From Pinibacter soli (GTDB lineage Bacteria > Bacteroidota > Bacteroidia > Chitinophagales > Chitinophagaceae), in assembly GCF_029961145.1 (NCBI RefSeq), contig NZ_JASBRG010000005.1, positions 62,001-126,000 of the forward strand: a stretch of DNA of 64,000 bases, written 5' to 3'. Made by a program: the position numbers and the translations under genes. Position 1 is the stretch's first letter. The number at the start of each line of letters is the position of its first letter. Positions 8,924 through 17,090 of the stretch are shown here, one piece after another. The notes below the pieces were generated by a model. That model worked only from the letters and a program-made list of their open reading frames with translations. It was not told where the DNA came from and searched no databases.

Positions 8924-9688
8924 TTACTTCCCCATTGCCTTAAAAATCGCCAGTGTTTTCGCGCCCTCACGGAGTTGCAATTCATCTCCTACTATAAAAT
9001 AATTATTGGTAGATTGTATGTAGGCAAACAGTTTTGTTTCCACAGCATTAATTTCAGGAGCACACATTTTTTTGGTGCTTGCAAGGTGGTTCATTCTTAA
9101 CGAAGCAATGCCTGTTTTATAGTTACCTCGTATAAAATTACATCCTCCGTAACCGGTAAATTTTAAGCCCGTTGTATCAAATTGTATATAAGCACTGTCG
9201 CTGATTAATGTGCCATCCATTCTCGTAAGTTTCCATTTCGCATCAGTTAAGGCAACATTAGGCATGTTTTGCTTTCTGTAAATTGTCCGTACGCTGCGTT
9301 TTGGCATCGTCGTAGTGACAAGCGAATCGCTGCTTACATTCAACGCTATCATTGTATCACGCACCATTGTTGCAGGAGCGTTGCCCATATTGCTTTCAAT
9401 TACGAATACAAGTGTGTCGCCAGCGAGCCACCATTTTTTATAATCCAGCGTTGGTGTGTTAATGGATTCTGCAACGCTGTCTTCCTTTAATTTGAAACCT
9501 TCCACCTGCCCTACCTTGCCGGGCTTCTGACAAATCCATGCGCCAATAAATTTGCCCGCATCGGGATTTACCTTTTTCGCTTTCACCGCTGCAATAGTGT
9601 CTTTGCCTTCATTTTTCGATTGTGACGCATTGTTACATGCGCTCATGAATATCAAAGCAAGAAACAGTACTCCGATAATATTTTTCAT
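8924..9688 (-). CDS. Lipoprotein with lipocalin-like and META/HslJ domains
   Basis: The 254-residue protein starts with a lipoprotein signal (MKNIIGVLFLALIFMSAC, lipobox Cys18). The middle part (about 45-145) resembles a lipocalin-like beta domain (WWLAGDTLVFVIES). The C-terminal 100 residues are a META/HslJ domain: LTDAKWKLTRMDG, FDTTGLKFTGYGGCNFIRGNY and LASTKKMCAPEINAVETKLFAY, with the conserved GGCN and MACP-like Cys. META domains occur in envelope stress proteins. The exact role here is unknown. Confidence 0.8.
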   Translation of the reverse strand: MKNIIGVLFLALIFMSACNNASQSKNEGKDTIAAVKAKKVNPDAGKFIGAWICQKPGKVGQVEGFKLKEDSVAESINTPTLDYKKWWLAGDTLVFVIESNMGNAPATMVRDTMIALNVSSDSLVTTTMPKRSVRTIYRKQNMPNVALTDAKWKLTRMDGTLISDSAYIQFDTTGLKFTGYGGCNFIRGNYKTGIASLRMNHLASTKKMCAPEINAVETKLFAYIQSTNNYFIVGDELQLREGAKTLAIFKAMGK

Positions 9689-9990
9689 CTGTCAATTTTT
9701 TTATTGTTTTTAATGGTCAGAGCCCGCCCGAATTGTTCAGAATAATATCATGCCTTAACTGGAAAAGTTCATAGGGTAACCCGATCAGCAATTTATAAAA
9801 CTGTTTATATATTATTCTTAATAAAAAAAGAACTTATATATATTTTACAAGTCTCTTGCCAATTTGATGCATTTTAACAAATAACCCAATTTATTTAAAA
9901 ATAACTATTGCCCTTCTATTTTTCTACACTTCAGTTCACTAATCAATCGATTGTGTCATTTTTATTTAAAAAATACTTACCGGTAAAGGG
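9689..9990. other. Gene-free, A/T-rich stretch between divergent genes
   Basis: About 300 bases separate the lipoprotein gene (minus) and proline dehydrogenase (plus). The stretch is A/T-rich with no palindrome, repeat word or open frame that I can support. The only site I recognise is the -7 element at 9997-10004, just to its right. Confidence 0.5.
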
Positions 9991-9996
9991 TTTCCG

Positions 9997-10004
9997 TAAT
10001 TTTG
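9997..10004 (+). promoter_or_regulatory. -7 promoter element for proline dehydrogenase
   Basis: TAATTTTG matches TAnnTTTG, 26 bases before the ATG at 10031. No clear -33 TTG is seen at the usual distance. Confidence 0.5.
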
Positions 10005-10030
10005 CTCATTCATTTTTTTAAAATGTCACT

Positions 10031-11260
10031 ATGAATACACTCCCCAAAATTTCTTTTGACAATACGGCTAACGCATTTGAGTACAAGTCCGACAAACTCC
10101 TGAAGAAAGCTCGCTTCCTTTTCTCTTGCATGAAAAATAATTTTCTTGTAAAAGCAGGTATAGCCCTTACTCCATTGGCGATCAAATTAAGACTGCCAGT
10201 GAAGGGTCTGATCCGTAGTACTATTTTCCAGCAGTTTGTTGGTGGTGAAACACTCGAACAAACAAAATCTGTTGCGGAAACATTAGGCAAATATCATGTC
10301 CAGGTTATTCTCGACTATGGTGTGGAAGGCGGCGACGACGGCGAACACGGATTTGATCACGCGACAGAAGAATTTCTGCGCGTTATCAACTATGCCGCTA
10401 CGCAAAAAAATATTCCGTTCATGAGCATTAAAGTAACAGGTCTTGCAAGATTTGAGTTACTGGAAAATATCAATGCTTTAATGAACAAACAACGAGGTGA
10501 TCTGCTACAGTGCTATGAAAAAGCCCTCCTACAATTAAGCGCTGAAGAAAAGGCAGAATGGCAAAGAGTTGTGGAGCGTGTTCAAAAAATCAGCCAGGCA
10601 GGTTATGAAAAAAATGTCGGCGTTTTGGTAGATGCCGAGGACTCGTGGATACAAGAACCTGTAGATGCACTGACAACGAAAATGATGGAAAAATTCAATC
10701 ACAAGTCAGTTATTATCTACAATACACTGCAAATGTACAGGCATGATCGTTTGTCGTTCCTGGAAGAAGCATTGCAAATGGCCGTTGAAAGAAAATATGT
10801 TCTGGGTGCAAAAATTGTTCGTGGTGCTTATATGGAAAAAGAAAGAGACCGCGCCGAAGAAATGGGCTACCCTTCTCCTATACAACCCAATAAAGAAGCG
10901 ACGGACAGAGATTACAATGCAGCTGTGGATCTTTGCATCGACAATATCAACAATGTTGCTTTGATAGTTGCTTCGCACAATGAATACAGCAATCTGTTTG
11001 TTACCGAACAACTACTTTTAAAAGGCTTCGAATTGGATCATCCTCACGTGCACTTTTCACAATTGTACGGCATGAGCGATAACATCACTTTCAACCTTGC
11101 AAAAGCAGGCTGCAGCGTTAGTAAATATTTGCCTTTCGGCCCTATCAAAGATGTAGTGCCTTACCTGATGCGCCGTGCAGAGGAAAATAGCTCACTAAGC
11201 GGACAAACAGGAAGAGAGTTGAGTTTGATCGAGAAAGAAATAAAACGGAGAGCCAATTAA
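10031..11260 (+). CDS. Proline dehydrogenase (FAD-dependent)
   Basis: This 409-residue enzyme oxidises proline to pyrroline-5-carboxylate and passes electrons to the quinone pool. It is a monofunctional PRODH. Family marks are the TIM-barrel segments with ILDYGVEGGDDGEHGFD (near 95-110), VDAEDSWIQEPVD, YNTLQMYRHDRL, KIVRGAYMEKER (near 260) and the substrate-binding YLPFGPIKDVVPYLMRRAEENSS (near 375-395). Arg-Arg in the last motif binds the proline carboxylate. The partner P5C dehydrogenase is not in the window. ATG 10031 gives a normal family N-terminus. Confidence 0.93.
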   Translation: MNTLPKISFDNTANAFEYKSDKLLKKARFLFSCMKNNFLVKAGIALTPLAIKLRLPVKGLIRSTIFQQFVGGETLEQTKSVAETLGKYHVQVILDYGVEGGDDGEHGFDHATEEFLRVINYAATQKNIPFMSIKVTGLARFELLENINALMNKQRGDLLQCYEKALLQLSAEEKAEWQRVVERVQKISQAGYEKNVGVLVDAEDSWIQEPVDALTTKMMEKFNHKSVIIYNTLQMYRHDRLSFLEEALQMAVERKYVLGAKIVRGAYMEKERDRAEEMGYPSPIQPNKEATDRDYNAAVDLCIDNINNVALIVASHNEYSNLFVTEQLLLKGFELDHPHVHFSQLYGMSDNITFNLAKAGCSVSKYLPFGPIKDVVPYLMRRAEENSSLSGQTGRELSLIEKEIKRRAN

Positions 11261-11401
11261 TAATTAATAATTAATAATTGATAATTAATAAGGCCGCATT
11301 CAGTATTGAATGCGGCCTTTGTTTAGATACAACTATAGCTATGTTATTCTCGTATTCGATGCGACACCTATTAGTTCTTAATTATTAATTATTAATTTTC
11401 T
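11258..11401. repeat. Inverted repeat of TAATTAAT words around a terminator
   Basis: The left arm (11258-11291) is a run of TAATAATT words. The right arm (11376-11401) is a run of TTAATTATT words. The stop codons of both convergent neighbours touch or fall inside the arms. A separate perfect hairpin lies within (11290-11319). Confidence 0.6.
11290..11323. terminator. Intrinsic terminator between convergent genes
   Basis: AAGGCCGCATTC (11290-11301) pairs perfectly with GAATGCGGCCTT (11308-11319) around loop AGTATT, followed by TGTTT. It ends the proline dehydrogenase transcript. The core CGCATTC-N6-GAATGCG recurs in the hairpin at 16983-17016. Confidence 0.8.
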
Positions 11402-12605
11402 TCAAATTGGGTAAAAAGCCCGTCAACAATCCTATCAACGGTAAAAAAGCACATACCTGGTACACATGCTGAATGCTTGTCTGATCTGCGAGCTTTCCCA
11501 ACAGTGCGGAACCAATACCTCCCATACCAAAGGCGAAACCAAAGAACAAACCTGCAATAGTACCCACTTTGCCGGGAATTAGCTCTTGCGCATACACTAA
11601 GATAGCTGAGAATGCAGAGGACAATATCAAGCCGATAAATACGCTTAAAATGCCTGTCCAAAAAAGATTAACGTGAGGCAGCAAAAGTGAAAATGGCGCT
11701 ACGCCAAGTATAGATATCCAGATTACATATTTACGACCGATCTTATCGCCCAAAGGCCCGCCCAGAAAGGTTCCTGCAGCAACAGAAAACAGGAATACAA
11801 AAAGATAGATCTGTGCACTTTGCACTGATACATGGAACTTATCGATCAGGTAGAAAGTGTAGTAGCTTGTCATGCTGGCCATGTAGAAATATTTGGAGAA
11901 AATAAGCACCAGCAAAATGATTACAGACAGTACAATTTTTGATTTTGGCAAATGATTGTCTGTATTAATTATTATCGATTTTTTACTCTTAATGCGATTG
12001 GTGTTTTGCTTATACCATTTCCCGATATTTATCATAATTACTATCGCTACCAAAGCAGCTAAAGAAAACCAGATAACATGTCTTTGTCCTAACGGCACAA
12101 TGATCGCAGCCGCTAACAATGGACCTAACGAACTACCTGCATTTCCGCCCACCTGAAACAGCGATTGCGCCATGCCATGTTTGCTTCCCGCAGCCATGTG
12201 GGCCAGTCTCGAAGCTTCAGGATGAAATATTGACGAACCAATTCCAACCAATGCCACCGATACAAGGACCATTGGAAAAGTTGAAGCGAAAGATAAACAG
12301 ATCAATCCGCTTAATGTAAAGCTCATGCCTATTGCTAAAGAAAATGGCTGCGGTTTTTTATCGGTGTATAAGCCAACAATTGGTTGTAGTAAAGAAGCCG
12401 ATAATTGAAACACCAACGTGATCAATCCTATTTGTGTAAAGTTGAGTTTAAGCGATTCCTTTACCAGCGGATAGATTGCCGGAATTAATGATTGCAATGT
12501 ATCATTCAATAAATGCGAAACGCTTAAAGCAATGAGCACCGAATAAACGGTTTTCTCTGCTAGTTCCTGTGCAACTGTTACCGAAGGTTGTTCTATTGTT
12601 TTCAT
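11385..12605 (-). CDS. MFS transporter, fosmidomycin-resistance (Fsr) type
   Basis: This 406-residue inner-membrane protein has about 12 predicted helices. It fits the Fsr-like branch of the major facilitator superfamily: SVSHLLNDTLQSLIPAIYPLVKESLKLNFTQIGLI at the N-terminus, GSSIFHPEASRLAHMAAG near 125-142 and FLGGPLGDKIGRKYVIW at the central loop A-type motif. E. coli Fsr exports fosmidomycin, but substrates of homologues are mostly unknown. A FadR-type GntR regulator gene ends 20 bases upstream on the same strand, so the pair is probably a regulated export operon. The final codons lie in a repeat arm. Confidence 0.85.
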   Translation of the reverse strand: MKTIEQPSVTVAQELAEKTVYSVLIALSVSHLLNDTLQSLIPAIYPLVKESLKLNFTQIGLITLVFQLSASLLQPIVGLYTDKKPQPFSLAIGMSFTLSGLICLSFASTFPMVLVSVALVGIGSSIFHPEASRLAHMAAGSKHGMAQSLFQVGGNAGSSLGPLLAAAIIVPLGQRHVIWFSLAALVAIVIMINIGKWYKQNTNRIKSKKSIIINTDNHLPKSKIVLSVIILLVLIFSKYFYMASMTSYYTFYLIDKFHVSVQSAQIYLFVFLFSVAAGTFLGGPLGDKIGRKYVIWISILGVAPFSLLLPHVNLFWTGILSVFIGLILSSAFSAILVYAQELIPGKVGTIAGLFFGFAFGMGGIGSALLGKLADQTSIQHVYQVCAFLPLIGLLTGFLPNLKKINN

Positions 12606-12625
12606 TACCTGGTCAATTTGTAAGA

Positions 12626-13294
12626 TTACTTTTTATGGGTTGCTATACTCTTTGAAATCTTCAAGGCACTCTGCAAATCCTTATCAGCAAAGGCTTTCAG
12701 GAGTTGCTCATGCATATCTTGTGTTTCCATGAAAACTTCTGTGCTTTCAAATTTTTCCAAAAACATATTCTTTAAGTGCATGGCGACAGTTTGATAAATC
12801 TCCACCATAATACTATTGGCCGATGCCTCCGCAATGACAATATGAAAATCAATATCGGCCTGGATACAAGCCGGAAGATTTTGCGCCTGCGCATATTTTC
12901 TTCGCAATAAAACCGCTTGTTTCATTTTCATCACATCCGCCTCGGACCTACGCACCACAGCCATCTCCACGATCTTTTCTTCTATTGCAAGACGCACTTC
13001 ATTTACTTCATCGAATTTCGCTCTCATCAATCTTTGCGATAAGGGCTCACCAAAGCCTGTTTTGGAAACAATGGTCGTTCCTGTGCCTTGTCTCACTTTT
13101 ATAAATCCATCATTTGTGAGAATTCTTATCGCCTCTCGTATCGACGAGCGGCCCACGCCAAACTGCTCCATTAGTTCAGGCTCCGTTGGCAGTTTTTCGC
13201 CCACTTCGTACCTATCAGAACTGATCAGTTCCTTTAGTCGTCCAGCAACTTCTTCTGCAAGACTCAATTTGCTTATTTTGGCTGCATTCATCAT
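12626..13294 (-). CDS. FadR/GntR family transcriptional regulator
   Basis: This 222-residue DNA-binding protein has an N-terminal winged helix (about residues 8-75, with the GEKLPTEPELMEQFGVGRSSIREAIRIL recognition region and VRQGTGTTIV wing). An all-helical FCD ligand-binding domain follows (about 90-215, EVRLAIEEKIVEMAVVRR and DIDFHIVIAEASANSI). Asp and His residues in the second motif are the usual FCD metal or ligand site. The gene lies immediately upstream of the Fsr-type transporter, so control of that transporter is the likely role. The effector is unknown. Confidence 0.88.
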   Translation of the reverse strand: MMNAAKISKLSLAEEVAGRLKELISSDRYEVGEKLPTEPELMEQFGVGRSSIREAIRILTNDGFIKVRQGTGTTIVSKTGFGEPLSQRLMRAKFDEVNEVRLAIEEKIVEMAVVRRSEADVMKMKQAVLLRRKYAQAQNLPACIQADIDFHIVIAEASANSIMVEIYQTVAMHLKNMFLEKFESTEVFMETQDMHEQLLKAFADKDLQSALKISKSIATHKK

Positions 13295-13465
13295 ATCATC
13301 AGATGTTTACAAAGCTAAAAGTTTGGCTTGTCAAATCATAATTACTTCGGCCTGTTTTGGGGGTAGTTTTCCACAAGCCTAAAATTACGCTGCTATTCAA
13401 GCAAAAGTGCCGATTAAAAGGCCCTATCCTGCGGCCAGTATTCAGCTGCTTTCAGCTCAATGCCT

Positions 13466-13473
13466 TAACTTTG
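13466..13473 (+). promoter_or_regulatory. -7 promoter element for the PLP enzyme gene
   Basis: TAACTTTG matches TAnnTTTG, 42 bases before ATG 13516. Confidence 0.5.
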
Positions 13474-13515
13474 CTCTTATTTTTTTTAAAAAACCCATAA
13501 TCCACATTTTTTAAT

Positions 13516-14772
13516 ATGGCAGATGTTTTTGAAAAACTAGTGAAGGACGGTGGTCCGATAGGTCAGCACATGAAAAGAGCACATGGTTATTTTGCGTTTC
13601 CAAAGCTGGAAGGTGAACTGGGGAGCAGAATGACATTCAGAGGAAAAGAAAGAATCGTTTGGAGCTTAAACAACTACCTTGGACTCGTAAACCATCCTGA
13701 GGTGAGAAAAGCGGATACAGAAGCTGCTGCAAGATGGGGAATGGGTTACCCGATGGGAGCCCGCATGATGAGTGGTAACACAAAATATCATGACCAACTT
13801 GAAAAAGTTTTAGCCGGCTTTACAAAAAGAGAAGACGCGATGTTGCTGAACTTCGGCTACCAGGGTATCATGAGTTGTATTGACGCTTTGGTAAACAGAA
13901 GAGACGTTATCGTATACGATGCAGAATGTCACGCTTGTATTGTTGACGGCGTTCGCTTACACATGGGCTATAGCTACACTTTCAAACATAACGATATTGA
14001 AGATTGCGAAAAGCAATTGCAACGTGCCGCTAAAATGGTTGAAAAAACCGGTGGCGGTATTTTGTTGATCACAGAAGGCGTATATGGCATGAGCGGCGAT
14101 CAGGGTAAATTAAAAGAGATCGTTGACCTTAAAAAGAAATATGAGTTCCGCATTTTGATCGATGATGCGCATGGTTTTGGTGCAATGGGTAAAACTGGCG
14201 CCGGTACAGATGAAGAACAAGACGTACAGGATGAAATCGACCTTTACTTCTCTACATTCGTAAAATCCATGGGTAGCATTGGCGCATTTATTTCCGGCCG
14301 TAAAGATGTTTTGGCTTACTTGCGCTACAATACAAGATCTCAGATCTTCGCTAAAAGTTTACCGCTTATTATCGTGGAAGGGATGTTGAAACGCATGGAA
14401 ATGCTGCAAACAATGCCTGAATTGAAAAACAGATTGTGGGATGTTACCAATAAACTTCAAAACGGCCTTCGCGAAAGAGGTTTTGATCTTGGTAAAACCA
14501 ATACAATGGTTACACCGGTGTATATGAAAGGCGACGTTCCCGAAGCAACTGCAATGGTACTGGATCTGAGAGAAAACTACAATATTTTCTGCTCGATTGT
14601 AGTTTATCCGGTTATACCTAAGGGGCACATTATCTACAGACTTATTCCTACAGCTGCTCATACAGATGAAGACATCGAATTAACATTGACTGCATTTACT
14701 GAAACGAAAAAGAAGCTGGATGAAGGACAATACCGTGTTGCGGAAATTCCAGACATGGCAGAGGCTTTATAA
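13516..14772 (+). CDS. Alpha-oxoamine synthase family PLP enzyme, probable serine palmitoyltransferase
   Basis: This 418-residue enzyme condenses an amino acid with an acyl-CoA and releases CO2. The fold-type I PLP features are clear: NNYLGLVNHPEV, GARMMSGNTKYHDQLE, LNFGYQGIMSCIDAL, the DAHGFGAMGKTGAGT cofactor motif (Asp and His near 218-220) and the Schiff-base lysine in STFVKSMGSIGAF (near 255). This subgroup is common in Bacteroidota, which make sphingolipids, so serine palmitoyltransferase is the favoured activity. 2-amino-3-ketobutyrate CoA ligase and 8-amino-7-oxononanoate synthase are related alternatives. No other lipid genes adjoin it, and it is terminated by a strong hairpin. Confidence 0.75.
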   Translation: MADVFEKLVKDGGPIGQHMKRAHGYFAFPKLEGELGSRMTFRGKERIVWSLNNYLGLVNHPEVRKADTEAAARWGMGYPMGARMMSGNTKYHDQLEKVLAGFTKREDAMLLNFGYQGIMSCIDALVNRRDVIVYDAECHACIVDGVRLHMGYSYTFKHNDIEDCEKQLQRAAKMVEKTGGGILLITEGVYGMSGDQGKLKEIVDLKKKYEFRILIDDAHGFGAMGKTGAGTDEEQDVQDEIDLYFSTFVKSMGSIGAFISGRKDVLAYLRYNTRSQIFAKSLPLIIVEGMLKRMEMLQTMPELKNRLWDVTNKLQNGLRERGFDLGKTNTMVTPVYMKGDVPEATAMVLDLRENYNIFCSIVVYPVIPKGHIIYRLIPTAAHTDEDIELTLTAFTETKKKLDEGQYRVAEIPDMAEAL

Positions 14773-14797
14773 TCTTACTTTAATATAAATTTCAAAT

Positions 14798-14831
14798 AAA
14801 AAGAGTAGTTCGGCGAACTACTCTTTTTTTA
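14798..14831 (+). terminator. Strong intrinsic terminator
   Basis: A 14-bp perfect stem (14798-14811 with 14815-14828, AGAGTAGTTC/GAACTACTCT core) with loop GGC is followed by a T-run. It lies 26 bases after the PLP enzyme stop codon. Confidence 0.9.
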
Positions 14832-14850
14832 TAACTAGTTGTGAATGAAC

Positions 14851-14934
14851 AAAAAAAATCCCGCCTGTTGGGCGGGATGCACTAATCAAATACCATTAAC
14901 CATTAAACCTTATCCTATGAAAATTCAAATATAA
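14851..14934. other. Hairpin plus 5-codon ORF module, copy 1
   Basis: An A8 run is followed by the perfect hairpin ATCCCGCC-TGTTG-GGCGGGAT (14858-14878), an A/T-rich stretch, then CTTATCCTATGAAAA. The ATG at 14917 opens a 5-codon frame (MKIQI, stop 14932). The same arrangement recurs at 15070-15138. On the minus strand the hairpin is followed by T8 and would be an intrinsic terminator, so the direction of the transcript is open. The function is unknown. Confidence 0.45.
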
Positions 14935-15069
14935 GATGTTGAAATGATAACTTTAGTTGCACTTGTAATTTTTTTTGCAACTTTGATACTTTATTGATCG
15001 AAATCAAATCCATTCAGGAAATATAATATATAACCCGAGTACTTCTACTTAATCCCCAGGGTTTAGTGC

Positions 15070-15138
15070 AAAAAAAAGGGCCAGGATAGAAATCCAGCCC
15101 AAATTTTAATCCAATATCCTATGAAAAACCTAAACTAA
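15070..15138. other. Hairpin plus 5-codon ORF module, copy 2
   Basis: An A7 run is followed by an imperfect hairpin (GGGCCAGGAT-AGAA-ATCCAGCCC, 15078-15100), then CAATATCCTATGAAAA. The ATG at 15121 opens a 5-codon frame (MKNLN, stop 15136). The TATCCTATGAAAA block matches copy 1, whereas the hairpin sequences differ. The rest of the 557-base gap (14773-15329) holds only the terminator at its left end and A/T-rich sequence. Confidence 0.45.
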
Positions 15139-15329
15139 AGACAACACGGCGTATTGATATGTTGCATATGTTTTCAAATAATTTTAAGATTTTATTTAGA
15201 CATCATTGCAAATTTCACATTTAATAATTTTACAGATTTCCTTTTCCCGGATTCGCTGGTTTTCTGTGATTATTTATGCAATCAGACAATGATTCCTCTA
15301 TAATTTTGATATTAGAAAAAAAGGGAACA

Positions 15330-15896
15330 ATGGCAAAAAACAGAATAGTTATAGCAGTAACTGGCGCAAGTGGTTCTATCTACACGAAAATATTGATGGA
15401 CAAACTCATGCTTTTAAAAGAGCAATGGGAAGAGGTAGGCGTTGTAATGACAGAAAATGCCAAAATAGTCTGGAACACCGAACTCGGAAATGAAGATTAT
15501 AAAAAGTATCCTTATAAATTTTACACGCAACAGGATTTTTTCGCACCTTTTGCTTCCGGTTCCGGGCAATATAACGTTATGATAATAGTTCCCTGCTCTA
15601 TGGGCACGCTGGGCCGGATTGCCCAGGGAATTTCAAATGACCTCATTACGAGAGCCGCAGATGTAATTCTAAAAGAAAGAAGGAAGCTCATTTGCGTTGC
15701 CAGGGAAACACCCTACAACCTTATCCATATTCGTAACATGGAAACAATTACGCTTGCCGGAGGAATTATTTGTCCCGCTACCCCTTCGTTTTACAGTAAA
15801 CCCACAACTATAGAAGAAGCCGCAGCAACGGTTGTAGACAGGTTAATTGACCTGGCCGGACTATCTCTGACAACTTTTCGCTGGGGAACGAACTAG
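15330..15896 (+). CDS. UbiX family flavin prenyltransferase
   Basis: This 188-residue enzyme transfers dimethylallyl to FMN and supplies prenyl-FMN to UbiD-type decarboxylases. Seen are IAVTGASGSIYTKILMDKL at the N-terminus (FMN-binding TGASG), VPCSMGTLGRIAQGISNDLITRAADVILKERRKLI (near 100-135, the family signature) and RETPYNLIHIRNM. The start was placed at ATG 15330 because MAKNRIVIAVTG is the conserved N-terminus and AAGGGA lies 4-9 bases upstream. An earlier in-frame ATG (15276) would add 18 unrelated residues. No UbiD partner is in the window. Confidence 0.92.
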   Translation: MAKNRIVIAVTGASGSIYTKILMDKLMLLKEQWEEVGVVMTENAKIVWNTELGNEDYKKYPYKFYTQQDFFAPFASGSGQYNVMIIVPCSMGTLGRIAQGISNDLITRAADVILKERRKLICVARETPYNLIHIRNMETITLAGGIICPATPSFYSKPTTIEEAAATVVDRLIDLAGLSLTTFRWGTN

Positions 15897-15931
15897 TTTA
15901 AACGCATAATTGTTATTATATTCAACAAAAC

Positions 15932-16933
15932 TTGTTTGCTTTGTTTAAGTTTGAATATACCACCACCGACTACCGAACCTTTCTGCAAGACTTTGCCGCT
16001 GCTTTGGGAACAACTGTTATAAATGACCGCATTGTGTTTCCGGAGCATATAGGTCACGGTTTTATGCAACTGATAGAATTGCCAAACGGTTTGCAAGCTA
16101 TCATTTCCGACTATACTATTCATGGAACTTACTGCATCAGGCGACTGAAAACGCATGACGATTACTACACATTGCGATACGAGGAGATAACGATCAACGA
16201 CAACTTCACTTTTCTGATCGATGCGGACGAGCATAAGGAAACAGCCGACAAGCATTCCGCCATATATCTGACAAGCACAATTTTCGATATATCGTATCTC
16301 GTAACAAAAGGTGGATCATTAAAAGGTCTCAACGTTATTTTTAATAAAGAATGGTTGGGCAAACATCTGGGTATTACCGACTCCGATGATGTGTTGGGAG
16401 CATACATAAATTTAAAAACAGCCAGCAGCAACATAGAACCGCTGGATGCAGAATATAAAAGGCTATTCAACGAGATCATGGAAACCGGCCACGACAACCC
16501 TCTCTGGCTCGGTATCGTGCAGAATCGCGTGATGCTGATAATTGAACGTTTCTTTACGCGTTTGTACGACAAGAACCAATCGCTCACAAAGCATGTGCGC
16601 ATATCCAAGCACGATATTTCAAGCCTGCAGGAAGTGGAAGAGATTCTTACAAAAGATGTGACCGTCTCACCGCCTACTATAGAGGAACTGGCAACTACGG
16701 TGGCAATGAGCCCTGCCAAATTAAAGCGCATTTTCCGCGAGGTTTACGATAGCGGCATTTATTCCTACTATCAAAAACAAAGGATGGTAAAAGCGAGGGA
16801 AATGCTGTTAACCGGTGATTATTCAGTGAAGGAAGTGGGCATGCACGTTGGTTACTCCAATCTGAGCAACTTTGCCACAGCTTTTAAAAAGGAATTTGGG
16901 ATTTTGCCGGGAACACTGAAGCACGCGGGGTGA
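15932..16933 (+). CDS. AraC family transcriptional regulator
   Basis: The protein is 333 residues. The N-terminal two thirds (1 to about 225) is an AraC-type sensor region with no closer identity that I can name. The C-terminal 100 residues hold the two helix-turn-helix units (TIEELATTVAMSPAKLKRIFREVYDSGIYSYYQKQRM and DYSVKEVGMHVGYSNLSNFATAFKKEFG). The start is uncertain: no ATG occurs before codon 45, so TTG 15932 or TTG 15941 is used. The gene begins 35 bases after ubiX on the same strand and may be co-transcribed. The effector is unknown. Confidence 0.85.
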   Translation: MFALFKFEYTTTDYRTFLQDFAAALGTTVINDRIVFPEHIGHGFMQLIELPNGLQAIISDYTIHGTYCIRRLKTHDDYYTLRYEEITINDNFTFLIDADEHKETADKHSAIYLTSTIFDISYLVTKGGSLKGLNVIFNKEWLGKHLGITDSDDVLGAYINLKTASSNIEPLDAEYKRLFNEIMETGHDNPLWLGIVQNRVMLIIERFFTRLYDKNQSLTKHVRISKHDISSLQEVEEILTKDVTVSPPTIEELATTVAMSPAKLKRIFREVYDSGIYSYYQKQRMVKAREMLLTGDYSVKEVGMHVGYSNLSNFATAFKKEFGILPGTLKHAG

Positions 16934-17090
16934 TCAGGAATTAGAAAATAAAAAACGCCATTGCAGTAATTGATAAAAACTGAAAGGGGCGCATTCGTTA
17001 CTGAATGCGACCCTTTGCTTTATATATTTGAAGGTCGGAATCACCTTTCTAATTTCTAATTTCTAATTCCTAACTCCTGATTCCTGGTCT
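16934..17090. repeat. Inverted repeat of AATTTCTAATT/GAATTAGAA words
   Basis: A short left arm (ATCAGGAATTAGAAA, 16933-16947) is mirrored by a longer right arm of TTTCTAATT and TAATTCC words ending CTGATTCCTG (17045-17086). The C-terminus and stop codon of the acyltransferase (17063) lie in the right arm. Confidence 0.55.
16983..17016. terminator. Bidirectional intrinsic terminator
   Basis: AAAGGG (16983-16988) and CGCATTC (16990-16996) pair with GAATGCG (17003-17009) and CCCTTT (17011-17016) around loop GTTACT, with one G/A mismatch. It separates the convergent AraC and acyltransferase genes. Confidence 0.75.

Noticed and set aside
14851-15138. Intrinsic terminators for a plus-strand gene
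   Set aside because: The T-runs lie on the minus-strand side and the upstream plus-strand gene already has a strong terminator at 14798.
16165-16731. 188-codon minus-strand open frame
   Set aside because: It overlaps the AraC gene, whose C-terminal helix-turn-helix motifs are clear on the plus strand.
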